A stretch of DNA of 7,575 nt from an uncultured Bacillota bacterium (GCA_937951995.1 CALGAG010000191.1:1-7575), one strand, 5' to 3'; positions 1-7,008 are shown, counted from the stretch's first letter. The notes: generated from the letters alone by a model not told the origin. Numbers and translations are program-made.

Positions 1-209
1 GAAATTGAGACATTCTAAAAATCAAGTGCTCTGATGGAATCATCCACCAATAATTGACAGAAAGTTATCAATAATGACTACTTGATAATTATATGATAAA
101 ATAGTATGGCTTAAGAGTTTGCATTTTTACCGGAAATCAGATAATTATATACAACTTGCAATCGTTGCATTATCAATTAGAACTGCAATAACCAGGGGGA
201 GGGGAAGAC
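1..209 (+). other. Non-coding leader upstream of the GGDEF/HD-GYP gene
   Basis: I find no gene in this AT-rich stretch. It holds a plausible promoter (74-102), an 11-base direct repeat GATAATTATAT at 84-94 and 140-150, and a small hairpin (TGCAA 157-161, TTGCA 165-169, loop TCG). If the promoter call is right, the 5' leader is about 100 bases long. I looked for the conserved core of the class I cyclic di-GMP riboswitch, which would suit the downstream gene, and did not see it. The end of an upstream gene is not recognisable in the first 50 bases. Confidence 0.5.
74..102 (+). promoter_or_regulatory. Putative sigma-A promoter with extended -10
   Basis: The -10 is TAAAAT at 97-102, preceded by TG at 94-95, which gives an extended -10. 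Seventeen bases upstream is ATGACT (74-79), matching four of six -35 positions. A better -35 hexamer, TTGACA at 54-59, has no -10 at the right distance. Transcription would begin near 109, leaving a leader of about 100 bases before the TTG start. This is a motif match only. Confidence 0.4.
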
Positions 210-3203
210 TTGAAACAGATTCACAAGAGAATTAGAATGATAATCCTAATAATTGTTGCTGTTGTATTCCTATCCATCTTCATTGGTATAAACGAACCCA
301 TATCCTCAAGCCTTGAGGATGGGGTGCTCAATGAGTTTCAATTGACTGCCCACAACAAATACCAGGTCTTAAACGAAAGACTGATCAATATAAGCAACAA
401 TGCCCAGTCCCTATCCAGCAGGACCAGTATTAAAAATGCCATGAGGGACTACCTTGAGGGAGAAACCACCTTCCAGGACCTTAGGGACTATCTTGTACCC
501 AGATATGAAGAGGGAGTTTCAGTTTTTGAAAGGTCCAGGACAGCTGGTCGGGTCCTTGCCAATGGACAGACCCTTCATGTTGTAGGCCCCGATACCAACA
601 TTAAGAACTACATTGATTGGGATGAGACGGAAGTTAAAATGAGCCACTACTCGCAAGGTGTTGTTGTGGTCCAGTCCCCAATAATGGATGGGGATGAAAT
701 CCTGGGATTCGATGTTGTACTCACGGATATAAGTCCCATTATCAGGCATATGGAAGAGGGAGGCTACAAGGTGGAATTTCTTTCTTCTGAACATGAAGAC
801 ACCGTATTAAGAGAGAACGGTCTGGTGACTTCATTTATTTACAGTGACCATATTCATAAGACCGTTGCGGTCAGCATGGATGAGAACCATGTCCTTGGGC
901 CCTTGATCCAGTTTAGGAAGAGTCTCTATTTTAGGTATTTCATGGTTCTCCTGGTCGTTTTTCTTATAGTCCAGTTTTTGGGAGTCAAGTATATCCAAAA
1001 ATTCATCAGGGAACAGGAAAGGCTTAAGAACGCTGCAGAGGAAAGCGAGAAGGATAAGCGGGCCCTTATAGATGAAATGAACCAGGGATTTCTCTTGGTC
1101 AGGGAAAGCAAAGGGGATCATGATGATTTTAGGGACTACGAGATTATGGAAGTGAACTCTACCTTCGAAGGGATGGCATCAACTTCAAGGGATGAGCTAA
1201 TTGGAAAATCATTGTACCAGCTGGTGACGATTGTCAGCAAGGTGGACATGGACCAGATTGACAAGGTCCTGGAAAGTGGAGAGTCCAAGCAATTTGAGTA
1301 TTACGTGAAGGACCTTGATAAGTGGTGGAACCTGTCAGTGTACAGACCAAGGGAGTCATACCTGGCCATAGTTCTGGATGACATAACTGAAAAGAAGAAG
1401 ATTGAGCTGAGGCTCAAGGACCAGGAAAGAACCCTTCGATACACCCTGAATATTGCTGGTGAAGGCCTTTGGGACTGGCGCTTTGAAGAGGGAATTGTTA
1501 GGCACAACAAGAAGTGGTGTGAGATCATGGGAGTTCCATATGACACGGACTACCACAGACTAGGTGGGTTTGTTGCCCAGGTCCATCCAGAGGATGAAGA
1601 TAAGCTAAGGGATAGCATAGCAAGGGCCGTGAGTGGAGAGGAAAATCTCTACAGTGAGCACAGGATGGTCCTTCAGGATGGTAGGACAATCTGGATCAGG
1701 GACAGGGGCGCATTGCTGAGGGACCAGGATGGCAAGCCTGTAAGAATGATTGGTAGCATGGCGGATATAACAGCACAGAAAAGGGCTGAGGAGAATCTGT
1801 TTCTTGAGAAGGAAATCTTCCAGTCAACCCTACTGTCAGTTGAGGATGGTATCATTTCCACAGATGTTGATGGCAGGATAACGGTTTTAAACCCAGCTGC
1901 CGAGGAAATGACAGGCTGGACCTTCCAGGAGGCTAAAAGCAGGCAGCTTGTGGATGTATTTAAACTCTACCACCCAGAAACCGGAGAGCCTGTAGATATC
2001 CTTGAGGTGGCTCGCAGGAGGGGAAATGGCCACCACAAGCAAGCCCTTCTTGTGACCAAGACTGAAGAGGAGCTTGTGGTGAACAACAGTGTTGCCACAG
2101 TTAGACTTCAGGATGGTCAAACCATGGGATATGTAATAGTATTCAGGGACATAACCGAATCTGTAAACAAGCAGAAGAAAATTGAGTACCTGAGTTTCCA
2201 CGATGAGCTTACAGGCCTCTACAACAGAAGGTATGTGGAGGATGCAGTAAAGAGAATGGACACCGTAAGGAACCTTCCATTTACGGTTATGATAGTTGAC
2301 ATGAACAACCTTAAGTTGACAAATGATATTTTCGGACATGAGATGGGAGACCGGATCATCAGGGAGGCCGCAGGTCTACTCAAGGATACACTTAGGGCTG
2401 ACGATATCATAGGCAGGACAGGTGGAGACGAGTTTCTTATCCTACTCCCAAAGACCTCGAAAGAGGAGGCAGAGGAGATCAAGGATAGGATTCAGAAAAA
2501 TGCTTATGGTCACAGGATTGGGTCCCTTAGACTTTCCCTGGCAGTTGGATTTTCAACAAAAACCAGGGAGGATGATCAAATCGAGGATAACCTAAGATAT
2601 GCCGATTCATATATGTACGAGAACAAGCACAAGAACAACGAAAACGTAAAGAAGGAAATTGTAATGGATTTCCTGGAAGAGAACCGCCAGAAGTTCCAGG
2701 ATGAAAAGGACCATAATGAAGAAACCAGCAATCTGGCAGCAGCCCTCTACAGGGAACTTGGCAAGACTCCAGACCAGGTAGGGGAGTTCAGAAAGGCTGT
2801 AGAACTCCACGACATAGGTAAAATAATCGTGCCCCAGGAAATCCTTAACAAGAAGGAAGCCTTGACAAATGAAGAGATGACAATTATCAAGCGGCACTCC
2901 CAGGTGGGTTATGAAATACTGAGAATCCTGGGACACCATGAAAAATTTGCCAAGGCCATACGCTACCACCATGAACGTTTTGATGGAGATGGTTATCCGG
3001 ATGGATTGAAGGGGGATGAGATACCACTTGAGGCAAGGATCATAGCAATAGCGGATGCCTACCAGTCAATGACAGCCCACAGACCATACAAGGAAGCCAT
3101 GGGCGTAGAGGAGGCCGCAAAAGAACTCAGGAGCAACGCCGGAAGCCAGTTTGATCCTGACCTTGTTGAGGTTTTCATAGAGAAAGTTATACCGAAACTC
3201 TAG
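210..3203 (+). CDS. Membrane PAS-GGDEF-HD-GYP cyclic di-GMP turnover protein
   Basis: A 997-residue sensor predicted to synthesise and hydrolyse cyclic di-GMP. Membrane segments lie at about 9-27 and 241-262. The outer part between them looks Cache-like, with a typical late motif near 154-175. PAS-type modules follow at about 285-395, 408-525 (with a PAC tail, WDWR at 421-424) and 533-652. The GGDEF domain (about 655-810) keeps GGDEF at 738-742, the metal-binding D697 and the RxxD inhibitory site R729/D732 five residues before GGDEF. It also keeps D714, the residue equivalent to PleD D344, which favours cyclic di-GMP over hybrid products. The HD-GYP domain (about 830-990) keeps H867-D868 followed by IGK, H896, H920-H921 and GYP at 928-930. 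The TTG start sits seven bases after the GGAGG core of a strong site (195-204). Both catalytic halves look intact, so which activity dominates and what signal is sensed are unknown. No neighbour suggests a pathway. Confidence 0.93.
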   Translation: MKQIHKRIRMIILIIVAVVFLSIFIGINEPISSSLEDGVLNEFQLTAHNKYQVLNERLINISNNAQSLSSRTSIKNAMRDYLEGETTFQDLRDYLVPRYEEGVSVFERSRTAGRVLANGQTLHVVGPDTNIKNYIDWDETEVKMSHYSQGVVVVQSPIMDGDEILGFDVVLTDISPIIRHMEEGGYKVEFLSSEHEDTVLRENGLVTSFIYSDHIHKTVAVSMDENHVLGPLIQFRKSLYFRYFMVLLVVFLIVQFLGVKYIQKFIREQERLKNAAEESEKDKRALIDEMNQGFLLVRESKGDHDDFRDYEIMEVNSTFEGMASTSRDELIGKSLYQLVTIVSKVDMDQIDKVLESGESKQFEYYVKDLDKWWNLSVYRPRESYLAIVLDDITEKKKIELRLKDQERTLRYTLNIAGEGLWDWRFEEGIVRHNKKWCEIMGVPYDTDYHRLGGFVAQVHPEDEDKLRDSIARAVSGEENLYSEHRMVLQDGRTIWIRDRGALLRDQDGKPVRMIGSMADITAQKRAEENLFLEKEIFQSTLLSVEDGIISTDVDGRITVLNPAAEEMTGWTFQEAKSRQLVDVFKLYHPETGEPVDILEVARRRGNGHHKQALLVTKTEEELVVNNSVATVRLQDGQTMGYVIVFRDITESVNKQKKIEYLSFHDELTGLYNRRYVEDAVKRMDTVRNLPFTVMIVDMNNLKLTNDIFGHEMGDRIIREAAGLLKDTLRADDIIGRTGGDEFLILLPKTSKEEAEEIKDRIQKNAYGHRIGSLRLSLAVGFSTKTREDDQIEDNLRYADSYMYENKHKNNENVKKEIVMDFLEENRQKFQDEKDHNEETSNLAAALYRELGKTPDQVGEFRKAVELHDIGKIIVPQEILNKKEALTNEEMTIIKRHSQVGYEILRILGHHEKFAKAIRYHHERFDGDGYPDGLKGDEIPLEARIIAIADAYQSMTAHRPYKEAMGVEEAAKELRSNAGSQFDPDLVEVFIEKVIPKL

Positions 3204-3213
3204 AATTAAACTA

Positions 3214-3257
3214 ATTGAATACCATTATGCCATGAAAGTGGTATAATGGTATTTAAT
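3214..3257 (+). terminator. Long stem-loop after the GGDEF gene, possible terminator
   Basis: Arms 3218-3232 and 3239-3253 pair along 15 bases with one G-U and a six-base loop (TGAAAG). Pairing extends to 3214/3257 through one more G-U. It begins 10 bases after the stop codon, where a terminator would sit. The stem is AT-rich and only a short TTT follows, so it is not a classic intrinsic terminator. The right arm also contains an extended -10, so the dyad may instead be a promoter-operator for the next gene. Confidence 0.45.
3239..3247 (+). promoter_or_regulatory. Extended -10 element upstream of panE-like gene
   Basis: TGGTATAAT at 3239-3247 is a perfect extended -10 (TG, one base, TATAAT), about 44 bases before the TTG start of the ketopantoate reductase gene. 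The -35 region at the 17-base spacing (ATACCA, 3219-3224) matches only three of six positions, which is acceptable for an extended -10 promoter. The element lies inside the right arm of the inverted repeat. Confidence 0.4.
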
Positions 3258-3290
3258 ATTTACTGAGATTCTCGAAAGGAGTGTAGAAAT

Positions 3291-4211
3291 TTGGCAATAG
3301 AAAAGGTTTCAATAGTTGGAATGGGGTCCCTTGGGCTTATATTCGGCAGCTTCCTAATGGACAGGCTTGGCAGGGACAAGGTGGAATTTGTAATGGACAA
3401 GGACAGGATGGAGAGATACTCAGGTGTTGAGAGGATAATCAACGGCAAGAGGTACGATTTTAACCTGGTCCCGGGAGAAGAAAAAGGCAAGCCTGCTGAC
3501 CTAATTATATTTGCAGTCAAGTCAACAGGTCTTGATGAGGCAATCCGGACTGTCAGAAACAAGGTATCCGAGGAAACAATAATCATATCTCTCTTAAATG
3601 GAATAACCAGTGAGAAGATCATAGGCGAGGCCTTTGGCAAGGACAAGCTCCTTTACACCATAGCAGAGGGGATGGACCCCATAAGATCTGGCCATAACCT
3701 GGATTACACAAGGATGGGACAGGTGCGGATAGGTATTGATGAGGAAACGGAAAAGAAGAGGGAGATGCTCAAGGAGGTACTTGATATTTTTGACAGAACC
3801 GGATTCCCCTATACCCTTGAGGAGGATGTCATGCAGAGGCTTTGGAGCAAGTTTATGCTCAATGTAGGGGTAAACCAGGTGGTGATGATCCATGAGGGCA
3901 ACTACGACACAGTACAGAAGCCAGGTCCTGCCAGGGACCTGATGGTAGAGGCCATGAGAGAGGTTATTAAGCTCGCTGAAAGGGAGAACATCAAAATCAC
4001 AGAGGCTGACATAGACTACTATGTTGCCCTGATTGATTCCCTTAACCCTGAAGGAATGCCCTCAATGAGATTTGATGGCCTCAACAGGATAAGATCAGAG
4101 GTGGACCTGTTTTCTGGAATGGTTCTGGAGCTTGGTAAAAAGCATGGTCTACCCACTCCCATCAACCAGGAGATATACGGGAGAATCAAGGAAATTGAGG
4201 CAGAATACTAA
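3291..4211 (+). CDS. panE: 2-dehydropantoate 2-reductase family protein (ketopantoate reductase)
   Basis: A 306-residue cytoplasmic NAD(P)H-dependent oxidoreductase of the PanE/ApbA family. PanE reduces ketopantoate to pantoate in pantothenate and coenzyme A synthesis. The N-terminal Rossmann fold opens with GMGSLG (10-15). K77, N103 (in LLNG), K187, N191/N195 and E270 match the conserved family pattern; K187 and E270 correspond to the catalytic Lys and Glu of E. coli PanE. The C-terminal domain ends with the usual GLPTPIN stretch (286-292). Length is normal. The start is TTG, nine bases after AAAGGAG (3275-3281). No other pantothenate gene is present, and many clostridial paralogues of this family act on other 2-keto acids, so the substrate is inferred. 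It appears to be a single-gene unit, with its own promoter-like element and a terminator after it. Confidence 0.85.
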   Translation: MAIEKVSIVGMGSLGLIFGSFLMDRLGRDKVEFVMDKDRMERYSGVERIINGKRYDFNLVPGEEKGKPADLIIFAVKSTGLDEAIRTVRNKVSEETIIISLLNGITSEKIIGEAFGKDKLLYTIAEGMDPIRSGHNLDYTRMGQVRIGIDEETEKKREMLKEVLDIFDRTGFPYTLEEDVMQRLWSKFMLNVGVNQVVMIHEGNYDTVQKPGPARDLMVEAMREVIKLAERENIKITEADIDYYVALIDSLNPEGMPSMRFDGLNRIRSEVDLFSGMVLELGKKHGLPTPINQEIYGRIKEIEAEY

Positions 4212-4223
4212 TATGCAGGACCT

Positions 4224-4255
4224 AAACGTCAATCTGGAAAAGGTTTGGCGTTTTT
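4224..4255 (+). terminator. Rho-independent terminator after panE-like gene
   Basis: Bases 4224-4235 pair with 4242-4253, with one T-T mismatch and one internal T-G pair, around a short loop. The stem core is AACGTCAA against TTGGCGTT. A run of five T (4251-4255) then CTTT follows. It lies 12 bases past the stop codon and separates this gene from the ars locus. Confidence 0.75.
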
Positions 4256-4280
4256 CTTTGTAAAGTTTCAGTTAAAGGTA

Positions 4281-4309
4281 TTGACAGGAAGAAAAAGAGG
4301 GAGTAACAT
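4281..4309 (+). promoter_or_regulatory. Promoter of the first arsR unit
   Basis: A perfect -35 TTGACA (4281-4286), a 17-base spacer and a weak -10 TAACAT (4304-4309, four of six matches). The operator dyad begins four bases later, so bound repressor would cover the transcription start. The same layout, including the shared TTGACAGGA string, occurs before the second arsR. Confidence 0.65.
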
Positions 4310-4312
4310 ATA

Positions 4313-4342
4313 CATATACTCATAAGTGCATATGAGAATATG
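4313..4342 (+). promoter_or_regulatory. ArsR operator dyad, first unit
   Basis: Left arm CATATACTCATA (4313-4324) and right arm TATGAGAATATG (4331-4342) are inverted repeats matching at 11 of 12 positions, separated by six bases. ArsR/SmtB-family dimers bind imperfect dyads of this size at their own promoters. The half-site word CTCATA/TATGAG (4319-4324, 4331-4336) recurs before the second arsR. Binding is inferred from position and symmetry. Confidence 0.7.
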
Positions 4343-4363
4343 ACACTTGAAAGGAGAAAAATT

Positions 4364-4720
4364 ATGGATCAGTTAACGAACCTTTTTAAGGTCCTGTCAG
4401 ACGGTACAAGACTCAGGGTTGTGGCCCTGCTATACAGTGAAGAACTTTGCGTATGCGAGCTTGTTGGAGTCCTTGACATGTCCCAGCCCAAGATATCAAA
4501 AAGCCTTTCCAAGTTGAGAGACCTTAACCTTGTCCAGGACGAGCGGAAGGAGAAGTTTGTCTTTTACAGTCTGAAAAGGGACAATGAAATACTTAATGGG
4601 ATAATTGAGGGAATCCTGGGAAATATCCATGACTATCCCCAAATTCAGCAGGACATGGAAAGACTTTCCGAAAAGGAAAAGTACCTGGACCAGTGCAATC
4701 CCCTATCAATACTAGAATAG
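4364..4720 (+). CDS. arsR: ArsR/SmtB-family metalloid-responsive repressor (first copy)
   Basis: A 118-residue winged-helix repressor that should bind its own promoter and release it on binding arsenite or antimonite. The N-terminal NLFKVLSDGTRLRVV segment is typical. The metalloid site is ELCVCEL with C29 and C31, the pair that is essential in E. coli ArsR. The third E. coli ligand is V34 here, and a further cysteine, C111, sits near the C-terminus. The recognition helix is SQPKISKSLSKL (40-51). I place the start at ATG 4364 because AAGGAG (4351-4356) lies seven bases before it. The earlier in-frame ATG at 4340 falls inside the operator and lacks a ribosome binding site. The gene heads an operon with the permease 16 bases downstream and is probably autoregulated through the dyad at 4313-4342. 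Confidence 0.92.
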   Translation: MDQLTNLFKVLSDGTRLRVVALLYSEELCVCELVGVLDMSQPKISKSLSKLRDLNLVQDERKEKFVFYSLKRDNEILNGIIEGILGNIHDYPQIQQDMERLSEKEKYLDQCNPLSILE

Positions 4721-4736
4721 ACGGAGGAGTGAAGAG

Positions 4737-5744
4737 ATGGCAATTTTTTCTTGGCTTAACAGCCAGCTGTTGAAAATGGAGTGGCTGTACAAACTTGTAG
4801 AGCTGCTGGTTGAAAATGTGTTTGGAATGGACATAAACGAAAGAATAGGTGGAAGTGTCCACTTCTTCATCTACGATGTGATAAAGATATTTATTCTTCT
4901 ATCATTTCTTATTTTTGCAATATCATATATCCAAAGCTTCTTTCCACCGGAAAGGACAAGAAGGATCCTTGGAAGATACAAGGGAATCACAGCAAACATC
5001 CTTGGGGCATTGTTAGGAACAGTGACACCATTTTGCTCCTGCTCGTCGATTCCACTTTTCATTGGCTTTACCAGCGCTGGACTTCCAATAGGGGTAACCT
5101 TCTCCTTCCTGATATCATCACCTCTTGTTGACCTTGCCTCGGTCCTGCTCCTTGCAAGCATATTCAACTGGAGGATAGCCATTGCCTATGTTGTTGTGGG
5201 ACTGATACTTGCAGTGATCGGTGGGTCTATCATAAGCATGGCAAAGCTTGAGAAGTATGTTGAACCCTTCGTGTTTGGAAACCAAATGGCCAACGGTGAG
5301 GAGGATGAGCTTACAAGAAGGGATAGGGTAATTTTTGCAAAGGACCAGGTCCTGGATATAATAAACAAGGTGTGGCTCTACATCCTTATTGGGGTTGGAA
5401 TCGGAGCCCTTATACACAACTGGATACCGGAAAGCGTCATATCGGCAATACTTGGACAGGATAAATGGTACTCTGTGGTCCTAGCAACCTTTGTTGGAAT
5501 TCCAATGTATGCGGACATATTCGGAACACTTCCAATTGCCGAGGCCCTTGTTGCAAAGGGAGTTGGAATCGGAACGGCCCTATCATTCATGATGGCTGTG
5601 ACAGCCCTTTCCCTGCCTTCCCTGATAATGCTCAAGAAGGTGGTTAAAACCAAGCTTCTTGCCATATTCTTGCTTATTGTGACTATCGGGATTCTAATAA
5701 TTGGATATGGATTCAATGCATTTGGACACTTTTTCATATTGTAA
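4737..5744 (+). CDS. arsP: ArsP-type permease (DUF318/COG0701), probable arsenical efflux
   Basis: A 335-residue inner-membrane permease of the ArsP_1 family (Pfam PF03773). It has a two-part layout of several hydrophobic segments separated by a charged cytosolic loop at about 168-205. Family hallmarks are TPFCSCSSIP (97-106) with C100 and C102, then a glycine/serine-rich stretch and SSPLVD (127-132). The second half carries GIPMYAD (254-260). Characterised ArsP proteins export trivalent organoarsenicals such as methylarsenite; others in the wider family are linked to copper or zinc, so the substrate is inferred from context. It lies 16 bases after arsR1, with GGAGGAG (4723-4729) seven bases before its ATG, so the two are almost certainly co-transcribed. 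The downstream mini-thioredoxin may keep C100/C102 reduced, which is inference. Confidence 0.8.
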   Translation: MAIFSWLNSQLLKMEWLYKLVELLVENVFGMDINERIGGSVHFFIYDVIKIFILLSFLIFAISYIQSFFPPERTRRILGRYKGITANILGALLGTVTPFCSCSSIPLFIGFTSAGLPIGVTFSFLISSPLVDLASVLLLASIFNWRIAIAYVVVGLILAVIGGSIISMAKLEKYVEPFVFGNQMANGEEDELTRRDRVIFAKDQVLDIINKVWLYILIGVGIGALIHNWIPESVISAILGQDKWYSVVLATFVGIPMYADIFGTLPIAEALVAKGVGIGTALSFMMAVTALSLPSLIMLKKVVKTKLLAIFLLIVTIGILIIGYGFNAFGHFFIL

Positions 5745-5857
5745 TCGGCCAATTGATTGGGAAGTCAACCATAAGAGGGTATATATCCAATGAAGCAAGT
5801 ATCTTAAAAGCTAAACATATACTTTCTTGGAACAAGTCTAGTTGAGGGGGGCTAAAT
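5745..5857 (+). promoter_or_regulatory. Gap between permease and universal stress gene, possible weak promoter
   Basis: This 113-base gap is much longer than the others in the first ars unit. It contains TTGGGA (5757-5762), a 17-base spacer and TATATA (5780-5785), each matching consensus at four of six positions, so a weak internal promoter is possible. I see no usable terminator: CCAAT/ATTGG at 5749-5760 leaves only a two-base loop. No clear CTCATA/TATGAG half-site is present. Confidence 0.25.
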
Positions 5858-6700
5858 ATGTTTGAAAAGATAATAATATCCTCAGAGCCATCATCAGACA
5901 AGCAGGACATAACTGAATTCATAAAGGGACTTAGAAGGCTGGGAGGGAAGGAATGCCTGCTATTGTACTGCCTTGACCCCTATGAAGGTGGAGCAAAGGT
6001 ATCCTCCTTCTATCAGAAAACCCTGGAGAAATATACAGAAAAGCAGAAGAACATCCTGGAAGGTCAGGGCTTTCAGGTGGAAACAAGGGTCCATATCGGG
6101 GAGCCTGATGATGAGGTAAACAGGCTTGCAAAGGATAAGGGTTATTCCCTTGCTGCAGTTGGTGGAACAACACAATCCCTCTTGTGGGAGAAATTCCTGG
6201 GTGGGATGGAGTACAAGATAATTCATCATTCAAAAATACCCACACTTGTGGTAAGGATAAGGGACTTCCAAGATGATGACCAGCTGGTCCAGAAGGTCGA
6301 CATAACTGACCACATCCTTTTCCCGACAGACTTTTCGGAGAACTCGATGAAGGCCTTTGACCTGATTCTTGAAATGGTAGGGTCTGGGGTTGAAAATGTC
6401 AGCGTCCTCCATGTGGCTGAAAAGGAAACGGAGGAGGAGTCCATAAGGGATATCATGAAAAGGCTGCAGGAGCTTGAAGTGGACCTGGTCAAGGCCGGGG
6501 CCAAAAAAGTGGATGTAAAGATTCTATTCGGGGAGCCATCGGATGAAATCATAAGTTACGCCGAGGAATCAGACCCAACACTTGTGGTCATGGGAACCCA
6601 GGGAAGAGGGTTTCTACAGGAAATTTTCATTGGCAGCGTAAGCCATGACATGGTCCGGAAATCCCCTGTTTCAGTGATGCTTGTCCCAGCTGACAGGTAG
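5858..6700 (+). CDS. Tandem-domain universal stress protein (UspA family)
   Basis: A 280-residue cytoplasmic protein made of two UspA-like domains, about 1-133 and 150-280. They share a repeated segment (VHIGEPDDEV at 78-87, ILFGEPSDEI at 232-241), which supports an internal duplication. The second domain keeps the ATP-binding signature G-x2-G-x9-G-S as G256, G259, G269, S270, and an early D158. In the first domain the equivalent positions are G102, T105, G115, G116, so ATP binding there is probably weakened or lost. The ATG follows GAGGGGGG (5844-5851) at six bases. Usp proteins accompany stress survival and sometimes regulate transporters, but a role in arsenic resistance is not established here. 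It sits between permease and mini-thioredoxin on the same strand, so it may be co-transcribed or start from a weak promoter in the preceding gap. Confidence 0.88.
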   Translation: MFEKIIISSEPSSDKQDITEFIKGLRRLGGKECLLLYCLDPYEGGAKVSSFYQKTLEKYTEKQKNILEGQGFQVETRVHIGEPDDEVNRLAKDKGYSLAAVGGTTQSLLWEKFLGGMEYKIIHHSKIPTLVVRIRDFQDDDQLVQKVDITDHILFPTDFSENSMKAFDLILEMVGSGVENVSVLHVAEKETEEESIRDIMKRLQELEVDLVKAGAKKVDVKILFGEPSDEIISYAEESDPTLVVMGTQGRGFLQEIFIGSVSHDMVRKSPVSVMLVPADR

Positions 6701-6737
6701 ATTGAGACCAAAAGGAAAAATCAAGGAGGAATCACTT

Positions 6738-6965
6738 ATGATAATAAAGGTTTTGGGAACAGGCTGCAAGAAATGTGAAAAGACGGAAGCAAATGTAAGG
6801 GAGGCCATCAAGGAGCTTGGAATTGAGGCGACCATCCAGAAGGTCGAGGATGTCCAGGGAATCATGTCCTATGGAGTAATGGCAACTCCGGCACTTGTAA
6901 TTGACGAAGAGGTCAAGGTAAAGGGCAAGGTTCCGTCTGTTGAAGATATTAAGAAGATGCTGTAG
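6738..6965 (+). CDS. Small thioredoxin-fold redox-active disulfide protein
   Basis: A 75-residue thioredoxin-like protein of the 'redox-active disulfide protein 2' type, much smaller than ordinary thioredoxin (about 105 residues). The active site is C10-K-K-C13, after a short first strand. The cis-proline is P51 in MATPALVID, and the fold ends with a KVPSVEDIKKML helix. It lacks a signal peptide, so it acts in the cytoplasm. The start is ATG 6738, eight bases after AAGGAGG (6723-6729); upstream extension would overlap the stress gene and add non-family residues. Such proteins often sit beside ArsP-type permeases and ArsR genes, suggesting a role in thiol reduction or metalloid handling for the permease. 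That partnership is inferred. It is 37 bases after the stress gene and the last gene of the first ars unit. Confidence 0.87.
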   Translation: MIIKVLGTGCKKCEKTEANVREAIKELGIEATIQKVEDVQGIMSYGVMATPALVIDEEVKVKGKVPSVEDIKKML

Positions 6966-6971
6966 CAATAC

Positions 6972-6997
6972 TCTCCAGGGACATGATTCCCTGGAGA
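6972..6997 (+). terminator. Stem-loop after mini-thioredoxin, terminator-like without T-run
   Basis: TCTCCAGGGA (6972-6981) and TCCCTGGAGA (6988-6997) pair perfectly over 10 bases with a six-base loop (CATGAT). It lies six bases past the stop codon and 11 bases before the next -35. No T tract follows directly; the nearest run of six T is at 7021-7026, inside the next promoter spacer. It may be a weak terminator or an mRNA 3'-end stabiliser dividing the two ars units. Confidence 0.5.
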
Positions 6998-7008
6998 TGA
7001 AATATGTA

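Noticed and set aside
103..209. Cyclic di-GMP riboswitch in the leader of the GGDEF/HD-GYP gene
   Set aside because: The expected conserved core and paired arms are absent; only a five-pair hairpin at 157-169 is visible.
1887..2339. 150-codon reading frame on the - strand inside the GGDEF gene
   Set aside because: It lies antisense to well-supported PAS and GGDEF coding sequence, has no ribosome binding site and resembles no family I know.
4340..4363. Start of the first arsR at ATG 4340
   Set aside because: This ATG is inside the operator dyad and lacks a ribosome binding site, whereas AAGGAG is placed correctly for ATG 4364.
5465..5647. 60-codon reading frame on the + strand inside the permease gene
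   Set aside because: It is out of frame within conserved membrane-protein coding sequence and has no ribosome binding site.
5749..5760. CCAAT/ATTGG inverted repeat after the permease as a terminator
   Set aside because: It has five pairs with a two-base loop and no T-run, so it cannot form a working terminator hairpin.
5811..5827. ATATACT near 5817 as a third ArsR half-site before the stress gene
   Set aside because: It is followed by TTC rather than CAT, so the CTCATA core is missing and no partner half-site lies nearby.
6681..6737. Upstream extension of the mini-thioredoxin gene to an ATG at 6681
   Set aside because: It overlaps the end of the stress gene and would place AAGGAGG inside the coding region. 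The ATG at 6738 has ideal spacing and gives the family's normal N-terminus.
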